A stretch of DNA of 64,000 bases from Nodosilinea sp. FACHB-141 (GTDB lineage: Bacteria; Cyanobacteriota; Cyanobacteriia; Phormidesmidales; Phormidesmidaceae), in contig NZ_JACJPP010000017.1 in the NCBI RefSeq assembly GCF_014696135.1, positions 1 through 64,000 on the forward strand, read 5' to 3'. Each line of letters starts with the position of its first letter. Position 1 is the first letter of the stretch. The notes below the pieces were generated by a model. It had not been told where the DNA came from. It ran no database searches and saw only the letters and a program-made list of their open reading frames with translations. A program made the translations under genes and the position numbers. Of this stretch, positions 50,509 to 58,100 are shown one piece after another.

Positions 50509-53500
50509 ATGCCCAAATCGGACGCTTCCGCTAAGAAAACCGCTGCCTCTAGCAAAGGCCGAGCGTCCACCAATGGCAACCAGCACACCGGCCTCGCCCA
50601 CCACCACGCCGCCATTGACGACAACGTCATTCGCATTCGGGGAGCTCGGCAGCACAACCTAAAGAATCTGGACCTAGAGATTCCCCGCAACAAGCTGATT
50701 GTGTTTACGGGGGTTTCTGGTTCAGGCAAGTCGTCCCTGGCCTTTGACACGATTTTTGCCGAAGGCCAGCGTCGCTATGTGGAGTCCCTCAGCGCCTACG
50801 CTCGCCAGTTTTTGGGCCAGGTGGATAAGCCCGATGTGGACGCGATCGAGGGGCTGAGCCCGGCCATCTCCATCGACCAAAAATCGACCTCCCACAACCC
50901 CCGCTCGACCGTGGGCACGGTGACGGAAATCTACGACTACCTGCGTCTGCTCTACGGGCGGGCGGGCGATCCCCACTGTCCCCACTGCGATCGCAGCATC
51001 TCCCCGCAATCCATTGACCAGATGATCGATCGGGTCATGGCCCTGCCCGATCGCACTCGCTTCCAAATTCTCGCCCCCGTGGTGCGGGGCAAAAAGGGCA
51101 CCCACAAAAAGCTGCTCTCTAGCCTGGCCTCCGAAGGGTTTGTGCGGGTGCGGGTCAACGGCGAGCTGCGCGAACTGACCGATAACATTGAACTCGACAA
51201 GAACTACAGCCACAACATTGAGGTGGTGGTCGATCGCCTGGTGAAGAAGGAGGACCTGCAAGACCGCCTAGCCGATTCGCTGCGCACCTGCCTGAAGCGA
51301 TCGGAGGGGATCGCGGTGATCGACATTCTGGCGGAGAAGCCCCAGGAGACCGCCAACCCGGAGCCGGGCAGCAATGTGGTATCTCTAACCGATCGCCTGC
51401 CCCAGGCGGCCGAGGCCGAAGGCAGCTACGGCCAGCCCAAGGAGTTGGTGTTCTCCGAAAACTTCGCCTGCCCCGAGCACGGCGCAGTGATGGAAGAGCT
51501 ATCGCCCCGGCTATTCTCGTTTAACTCGCCCTATGGGGCCTGCCCCCACTGCCACGGGTTGGGCAGTCTACGGACCTTCTCGGCGGAGCTGGTGGTACCG
51601 GATCCTACCCTGCCGGTCTACGCGGCGATCGCACCCTGGTCGGAGAAAGACAACACCTACTACTTTTCGTTGCTCTACAGCGTCGGTCAGGCCTTTGGCT
51701 TTGAGATCCAGAGCCGGTGGGATCAGCTCACCCCCGAGCAGCAGCACATCGTGCTCCACGGCAGCGACGAAAAAATCTACATCGAGTCAGACTCGCGCTA
51801 CCGCGAGCGCAAGGGCTATCAGCGCCAGTATGAGGGGGTGCTGCCCATTCTCGACCGGCAGTATAAAGACGCCACCTCTGAGCTACACAAGCAAAAGCTC
51901 GAAAAATACCTGATTGACCAGCCCTGCGAGGTCTGCCACGGCACCCGCCTCAAGCCCGAGTCGAACGCGGTGCGGATTGGCCCCCACTCTATTAGCGATC
52001 TCACCAACGTCTCTATTCGCGAATGCCTCAGCCGCATTCGCAACCTGGTGGGCGAAGAGGGCGAGGCCCCCAAGCTCTCGGCCCGGCAGCTCCAGATTGG
52101 GGCCCTGGTGCTGCGCGAGATTCGCGCCCGGCTCCAGTTCATGATGGATGTGGGTTTAGACTACCTAACCCTGCACCGCACCGCCATGACCCTGTCGGGG
52201 GGCGAGGCCCAGCGCATTCGCCTAGCCACCCAAATTGGCTCGGGCCTCACCGGCGTGCTCTACGTGCTGGATGAGCCCAGCATTGGCCTACACCAGCGCG
52301 ACAACGATCGCCTGCTCAATACCCTGCACCGCCTGCGCGATTTGGGCAACACGCTCATTGTCGTGGAGCACGACGAAGACACGATCAGAGCCGCCGATTA
52401 TTTAGTTGATATTGGCCCTGGGGCGGGAGTGCACGGCGGGGCGATCGTGGCCGAGGGCGATCTCAAAACCCTGATGACCGCGAAGGATTCCCTCACGGGG
52501 GCCTATCTGTCAGGTCGGATGTCGATTCCCACCCCACCAGAGCGGCGACCGGGGAATGGGCGATCGCTTACCCTGAAAAATGTTCGCCGCAACAACCTCA
52601 AGCATCTGGATGTCGAACTGCCCCTGGGGGCCTTGGTGTGCATCACTGGCGTCTCGGGCTCGGGCAAATCGACCCTGGTAAACGAGTTGCTCTACCCGGC
52701 CCTTCAGCACCACTTTGGCAGCAAGGTGCCCTTCCCTAAGCATATGGACAAGCTGGACGGGCTCAAGGCGCTGGATAAGGTGATCGTCATCGACCAGTCG
52801 CCCATCGGGCGCACGCCCCGCTCCAACCCCGCCACCTATACCGGCGTGTTCGACGTGATTCGCAACCTGTTCACCGAAACGATTGAGGCCAAGGCACGGG
52901 GTTATAAAGCGGGGCAGTTCTCCTTTAACGTCAAGGGCGGGCGCTGCGAGGCCTGCGGCGGTCAGGGGGTGAACGTGATTGAGATGAATTTTCTGCCCGA
53001 TGTGTATGTACAGTGCGAGGTCTGCAAGGGGGCGCGCTACAACCGCGACACCCTGCAAGTCACTTACAAGGGCAAAAACATTTCTGACGTGCTGAATATG
53101 ACCGCCGAAGAGGCTCTAGGTTTCTTCGAGAATATTCCTCAAGCCGCCAGCCGCCTGCAAACGATGGTAGATGTGGGTTTGGGCTACATTCGCCTGGGGC
53201 AGACGGCCCCCACCCTCTCCGGTGGAGAGGCCCAGCGGATGAAGCTGGCCTCGGAGCTGGCTCGCCGTTCGACGGGCAAAACCCTGTATTTGATCGACGA
53301 ACCGACCACGGGCCTGTCGTTCTACGACGTGCACAAGCTACTGGATGTGGTGCAGCGCCTGGTGGATAAGGGCAACTCGGTGCTGATGATCGAGCACAAC
53401 CTGGATGTGATTCGCTGCGCCGACTGGATTGTGGACCTGGGGCCGGAGGGGGGCGATCGCGGCGGTGAGCTAATTGCGGTCGGCACCCCCGAGGTGGTGG

Positions 53501-53589
53501 CTAAGGTGGCTGGTTCCTACACGGGCAACTACCTGGCCAAGGTGCTAGAGCAGCATCCCGCCGTGGATAAAGCGGCATCGGCTGGATGA
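50509..53589 (+). CDS. uvrA: Excinuclease ABC subunit A
   Basis: 1026 residues, slightly longer than usual because of a low-complexity N-terminus (about 40 residues before IRGARQHNLKN). There are two ABC ATPase modules: Walker A FTGVSGSGKSSLAFDTIF (about 68) and ITGVSGSGKSTLVNELLY (about 712). Signatures are LSGGEAQRIRLATQIGSG and LSGGEAQRMKLASELARR. Zinc modules are CPHCD, CEVCHGTRL and CEACGGQG...CEVCKGARY. It recognises DNA lesions with UvrB in nucleotide excision repair. No uvrB or uvrC is near, as is common in cyanobacteria. Confidence 0.97.
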   Translation: MPKSDASAKKTAASSKGRASTNGNQHTGLAHHHAAIDDNVIRIRGARQHNLKNLDLEIPRNKLIVFTGVSGSGKSSLAFDTIFAEGQRRYVESLSAYARQFLGQVDKPDVDAIEGLSPAISIDQKSTSHNPRSTVGTVTEIYDYLRLLYGRAGDPHCPHCDRSISPQSIDQMIDRVMALPDRTRFQILAPVVRGKKGTHKKLLSSLASEGFVRVRVNGELRELTDNIELDKNYSHNIEVVVDRLVKKEDLQDRLADSLRTCLKRSEGIAVIDILAEKPQETANPEPGSNVVSLTDRLPQAAEAEGSYGQPKELVFSENFACPEHGAVMEELSPRLFSFNSPYGACPHCHGLGSLRTFSAELVVPDPTLPVYAAIAPWSEKDNTYYFSLLYSVGQAFGFEIQSRWDQLTPEQQHIVLHGSDEKIYIESDSRYRERKGYQRQYEGVLPILDRQYKDATSELHKQKLEKYLIDQPCEVCHGTRLKPESNAVRIGPHSISDLTNVSIRECLSRIRNLVGEEGEAPKLSARQLQIGALVLREIRARLQFMMDVGLDYLTLHRTAMTLSGGEAQRIRLATQIGSGLTGVLYVLDEPSIGLHQRDNDRLLNTLHRLRDLGNTLIVVEHDEDTIRAADYLVDIGPGAGVHGGAIVAEGDLKTLMTAKDSLTGAYLSGRMSIPTPPERRPGNGRSLTLKNVRRNNLKHLDVELPLGALVCITGVSGSGKSTLVNELLYPALQHHFGSKVPFPKHMDKLDGLKALDKVIVIDQSPIGRTPRSNPATYTGVFDVIRNLFTETIEAKARGYKAGQFSFNVKGGRCEACGGQGVNVIEMNFLPDVYVQCEVCKGARYNRDTLQVTYKGKNISDVLNMTAEEALGFFENIPQAASRLQTMVDVGLGYIRLGQTAPTLSGGEAQRMKLASELARRSTGKTLYLIDEPTTGLSFYDVHKLLDVVQRLVDKGNSVLMIEHNLDVIRCADWIVDLGPEGGDRGGELIAVGTPEVVAKVAGSYTGNYLAKVLEQHPAVDKAASAG

Positions 53590-53635
53590 GCTATCAGAGG
53601 CTCAGTAGATCGAAGACAATTCCTCCTGCCAAGAT

Positions 53636-53739
53636 CTAGCCCTCACCCCCAGCCCCTCTCCCAGGGAGGAGAGGGGAGCCGGAAAACCTTTCAAAGTCCC
53701 TCTCCCAGTTTGGGAGAGGGATTTAGGGTGAGGGCTAGC
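53636..53739. repeat. MITE-like dispersed repeat
   Basis: The outer ends CTAGCCC...TCACCC and GGGTGAGGGCTAG are inverted, with one extra C on the left. Inside are two hairpins, CCCCTCTCC/GGAGAGGGG-like and CCCTCTCCCA-GTT-TGGGAGAGGG. This CTCTCCC/GGGAGAG element is a familiar dispersed repeat of cyanobacterial genomes. It follows uvrA and encodes nothing. Confidence 0.65.
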
Positions 53740-53818
53740 AGGGAATTTGCGATCTACCGAGGTTAGGATGTGGCTAAATCAAAGCGATTAGCCCATGAAT
53801 TTTCTGCCGACGACTGCC

Positions 53819-54004
53819 ATGCAGACTGAGGTACCCACCAGCTTAATGGCTTAAGCCCAAAGGTTGATCGATGCGGGCTGGTTTAGCAGCATGGACGACA
53901 TCATGCTCAGTGCACTGCGTCGTTTCCTGGACTCGCATCGGGAGGATCTTACAGAAGATTCCATCCGCCAGGATGTGGAATGGGGACTGCGCGGGAATGA
54001 CTAA
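53819..54004 (+). pseudogene. Antitoxin gene with a nonsense codon
   Basis: The frame reads MQTEVPTSLMA, then TAA (53852-53854), then AQRLIDAGWFSSMDDIMLS, ALRRFLDSHRED and IRQDVEWGLRGND. This matches cyanobacterial CopG/ParD-like antitoxins that precede PIN-domain toxins. Only the stop at codon 12 breaks it. It overlaps the toxin start by 8 bp, as in intact modules. Confidence 0.6.
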
Positions 54005-54059
54005 TACAGCGACAGTCGTCATCTGTGATGCTGGCCCGCTGAATAACGAGCAAGGGTGA
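53997..54059 (+). pseudogene. Truncated PIN-domain toxin gene
   Basis: Twenty codons starting MTNTATVVICDAGPL, the hallmark start of PIN-like toxins (VICDAGPL, with the first catalytic Asp). After DAGPL the frame runs into a terminator hairpin and stops, so more than 100 residues are missing. Confidence 0.6.
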
Positions 54060-54090
54060 GAGAAGGTTAACTTCTCTCACCCTTGCTTTT
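54049..54090 (+). terminator. 17-bp hairpin with T-run
   Basis: AGCAAGGGTGAGAGAAG (54049-54065), loop GTTAA, then the exact reverse complement (54071-54087) and TTT. It forms the end of the broken toxin frame and reads as an intrinsic terminator on the plus strand. Confidence 0.75.
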
Positions 54091-54170
54091 GTGTTGAATT
54101 TTAGAAAATGGTGGCTGAGCGGAGTCGTTCGCTTTGCGTCTCCCAAAGGGAGAAAGCCACCGTTTTGGCG

Positions 54171-54527
54171 TTACGCCGCCAGCTTGGGTTTGCGGGTGGG
54201 GCGCTTGCGATCGCTCTTGCGAATGCCGCCAGCCATTTCGTATTCGTTGCTGTCTTTGCCGTAGCGGGTAGCGACCCCTAGCAAAATGCGTTCCGAAAAG
54301 TCGCGGACAACTTGCTCAGCGTCTTGAACGGCGTTGCCAGCCTGGTCAAGCAGAGAGAGGAATTCGTTGTAGTCGTGGAGCTTTTGGCGCAAATCTTCGA
54401 TCGCTCGGGTGTAGGCGGTGGTGGTGATGCCGTTGCCCAGGTCAAGGTCTCTTTCAATCGACTGAGCACCCGCATTCCGTTTTTCGGCCAGGGTGAGGTA
54501 CTTGGAGGTGCGTTTTTGGCGCGGCAT
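54171..54527 (-). CDS. Conserved hypothetical cyanobacterial protein
   Basis: 118 residues, soluble and basic. Features are an N-terminal basic stretch (MPRQKRTSKYLTLAEKRNAG), LDLGNGITTTAY, a central helix (RQKLHDYNEFLSLLDQAGNAV), YSE/FSERILLGVATRYGKDSNEYEMAGG and a basic tail SDRKRPTRKPKLAA. I recall similar proteins with the same YGKxSxEYEMAGG ending in several cyanobacteria, but no function. The strongly basic tail suggests contact with nucleic acid, which is only inference. Confidence 0.72.
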   Translation of the reverse strand: MPRQKRTSKYLTLAEKRNAGAQSIERDLDLGNGITTTAYTRAIEDLRQKLHDYNEFLSLLDQAGNAVQDAEQVVRDFSERILLGVATRYGKDSNEYEMAGGIRKSDRKRPTRKPKLAA

Positions 54528-54797
54528 AGGTTAGATGACCCTATTGAAATTACTCTTTGACTGTAGCGATCGCTGTAAGCCAGCGAGACTAGGGTTTTCG
54601 CGGATTTGGGTTGGATAGTCTGTGTTGTTTTGGCCCCGGTTGAGCAGGGTTGTGTAAAGGGAGTGACTTTTCGTCGATGGGGCAGGCGCAAAGGCTGGCG
54701 GCAAGGGCGGTTTGATGGGTTGGTGGCAGTACGGAGGGTGTCACCCCTGAGGGCGATCGCTGCCGTTTGAGAGGAGGCTTTGGGTGTGGTGGTGCTA

Positions 54798-55049
54798 AGT
54801 AACGGGAGGCCGATACAGAGTAACGGCAGGCCAGTACAAAGAAACGAGAGGCTGGTGCAAAGGAACAAGGGGCCGTTGCAGAGTGACGAGAGGCCTGTAC
54901 AAAGAAACAGAAGGTTGGTACAGAGTAGCGGCAGGCTGTTACAGAGTAGCGGCAGGCCCGTGCAAAGAAACAGGGGGCCGTTGCAGAGTAATGGAAGGCT
55001 GGTGCAAAGGAGCTAGAGGCCGTTGCAAAGGAACAGCTAGAGGTTTGGG
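54798..55049. repeat. 21-bp minisatellite, about 12 units
   Basis: Degenerate 21-bp units of the form AGNAACRGNAGGCYGGTRCAA repeat about twelve times. Because 21 is a multiple of three, a plus-strand frame (54780-55016) stays open and reads as heptads such as SNGRPVQ and RNERLVQ. There is no good start or ribosome binding site, so coding is doubtful. Confidence 0.75.
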
Positions 55050-55126
55050 AGCACGCTGTTGGTTTTGTGGGACACGTCTCGACGCGCTAGCATTGGGACG
55101 ATGATCTTATCCTTGGCAGTATGCCT

Positions 55127-58100
55127 CTACCGGAGGGATTCAAGCACTTCAGGGGTAAAAGGGTTTTCGCCTCTCTCTAAAGCATTGACCCACTCCTGGC
55201 GCTGAGCTTTAGCTTCTTCGTCAGCTGTCCATTCAATGAAGGCTTGAAAATCGGTGATGGCCCCCTGAGTGTTGCCGGTCAGGGCTCGAGCCAAGCCGCG
55301 ACTGTCGACGATGTCGCCATTGTTGGGGGACAGAGCGACGGCTTTGTCACAAGCGTACATGACTGCTTCTGCTTGGTTGTAAATGCTGCCATCCCAGCAG
55401 AGGCTATTCCAATCATCGGCTGAGATACTATTTTTTAGCTTCAGGGCATCAGCTTGGCGGTAGGCTGCTACGGCTGCTGCCAAGTTGCCGTCATTAACAA
55501 GTTGATTACCCTTAGCTAAATACCCCTGTACCGCTAGTTCTTCGGCGTAGGTTTCAGGTTCAAAGCCTAGGGTAGAATCCAGCAACTTAGCCGAGGCTAA
55601 CTTAGCGGTCACTTCAGAAATTTTTCCTGCCCGGGCGAGTTCCTCTGCCTCGTCAACAAAGGTTTGAGCCTGAGCGACAATTTGAGCTTTAGTCCTTGGG
55701 TCAATGGCAAGACTGCTGTCCCAATCGACCGCTTGCTGAAATAGTTCTCTAGCCTGTTTAAGGTTACCGTCGCGGGCCAGCTTTTCACCCTGGGTAACTA
55801 GCATGGGTGCTGCCGCCACCGGTAACGAGGAGTCACGTTCTTGGCATATTGGTAATTTTATTAGTAACTCTGGAGATTGCTTTGTAAAGTAAGTGTCCAA
55901 CCAGTTACAACCTTTAGCGGCTAAATCTGCTAACTGAAAGTTCCATAACTTGACGCTCTGGTCAGCACTGGCGGTGGCGATAGTCTCGCCGTCGGGGCTA
56001 AAGGCTACACTCAAGACACTGTCGCTGTGGCCTTTGAGGGTCTGTAACTCCTCCCCTTGCCGGTTCCATAACTTGACGCTCTGGTCAGCACTGGCGGTGG
56101 CGATAGTCTCGCCGTCGGGGCTAAAGGCTACACTCCAAATACCAGCGCTATGGCCTTTGAGGGTCTGTAACTCCTCCCCTTGCCGGTTCCATAACTTGAC
56201 GCTCTGGTCAGCACTGGCGGTGGCGATAGTCTCGCCGTCGGGGCTAAAGGCTACACTCAAGACCCAGTTGCTGTGACCTTTGATGGTCTGTAACTCCTCC
56301 CCTTGCCGGTTCCATAACTTGACGCTCTGGTCAGCACTGGCGGTGGCGATAGTCTCGCCGTCGGGGCTAAAGGCTACACTCCAAACACCAGCACTGTGGC
56401 CTTTGAGTGTTTGCAACTCTTCCCCTTGTCGGTTCCATAACTTGACGCTCTGATCATCGCCAGCGGTAGCAATGGTCTCGCCGTCAGGGCTAAAGGCCAC
56501 ACTCCTGACCCAATCGCTGTGGCCTTTGAGGGTCTGTAACTCTTCCCCTTGCCGGTTCCATAACTTGACACTCTGATCATCGCTAGCGGTGGCAATAGTC
56601 TCACCGTCGGGGCTAAAGACCACACTCAAAACACTATCGCTATGGCCTTTGAGGGTTTGCAACTCTTCCCCTTGTCGGTTCCATAACTTGATGTTCTGGT
56701 CATTACTGGCGGTGGCGATAGTCTCGCCGTCGGGGCTAAAGGCCACACTCCTGACCCAATCGCTGTGGCCTTTGAGGGTCTGTAGCTCCTCCCCTTGCCG
56801 GTTCCATAACTTGACGCTCTGATCATCGCTAGCGGTAGCAATGGTCTCGCCGTCAGGGCTAAAGGCCACACTCCTGACCCAATTGCTGTGGCCTTTGAGG
56901 GTCTGTAACTCCTCCCCTTGCCGGTTCCATAACTTGACGCTCTGATCATCACTGGCGGTGGCAATAGTCTCGCCGTCGGGGCTAAAAACTACACTCGAGA
57001 TCCTAGCGCTGTGGCCTTTGAGGGTCTGTAACTCCTCCCCTTGCCGGTTCCATAACTTGACGCTCTGGTCAGCACTGGCGGTAGCAATGGTCTCGCCGTC
57101 AGGGCTAAAGGCTACACTCAAGACCCAGTTGCTGTGGCCTTTGAGGGTCTGTAGCTCCTCCCCTTGCCGGTTCCATAACTTGACGCTCTGATCATCACTA
57201 GCGGTAGCAATGGTCTCGCCGTCGGGGCTAAAGACCACACTCCAGACACCGGCGCTGTGGCCTTTGAGGGTCTGTAGCTCCTCCCCCTGCTGGTTCCATA
57301 ACTTGATGCTCCGATCATCACTAGCGGTAGCAATGGTCTCGCCGTCGGGGCTAAAGACCACACTCAAAACACTATCGCTATGGCCTTTAAGGGTTTGTAA
57401 CTCCTCCCCCTGCTGGTTCCATAACTTGACGCTCTGATCATCGCTAGCGGTGGCAATAGTCTCACCGTCGGGGCTAAAGGCTACACTCCTGACACGATCG
57501 CTGTGGCCTTTGAGGGTTTGCAACTCCTCCCCTTGCCGGTTCCATAACTTGACGCTCTGATCATCACTAGCGGTAGCAATGGTCTCGCCGTTGGGGCTAA
57601 AGACCACACTCCTGACACTATCACTGTGGCCAATTAAGCGTTCGCGCTCATTAACCCCATACATTACTTCTCGAATAGACGATATAGCTCGAAAGCGGGT
57701 ATGAGGCTCTAGACGAGTTGCATTATCACTTTGCAAAGCTTGCCCTGTGAGCATGGCTTGAGTTACGGCAGCTTCTTCCAAACCTGCTTCTAAATAGGTT
57801 TCCATGGCTAAGCTGTCGGCTAATGTTTGAGCATTAATTTTGCCCGTCAGTGCCTGCTGCTGTTGTACCCAGGCAAAGACTCCAACTCCAGTTGATACGG
57901 CTGCCAGTGACCCTAAACCGATGGCCGCTAGGCGAGTTTGCCTGAGTTTTTGCTGCTCTGCCTCGATCCGCTTACGCTGTTCTTCAAACCGTTGTTGCTC
58001 TGCCTCGACCCGCATCTGCCGCTCTTGGATCAGCTGAGCCATCAACGGCTGCTGCGACGAGCGCAAAAACGCCGCCAGGTAGTCGTGCACCAGCTGGTAG

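Noticed and set aside
54278-54868. A 196-codon minus-strand frame running into the minisatellite
   Set aside because: It overlaps the better-supported 118-aa gene in another frame; its Leu/Cys/Ser start comes from the antisense of the 21-bp repeats.
54798-55049. Possible CRISPR array
   Set aside because: The units are contiguous and degenerate with no unique spacers, and no cas genes are present.
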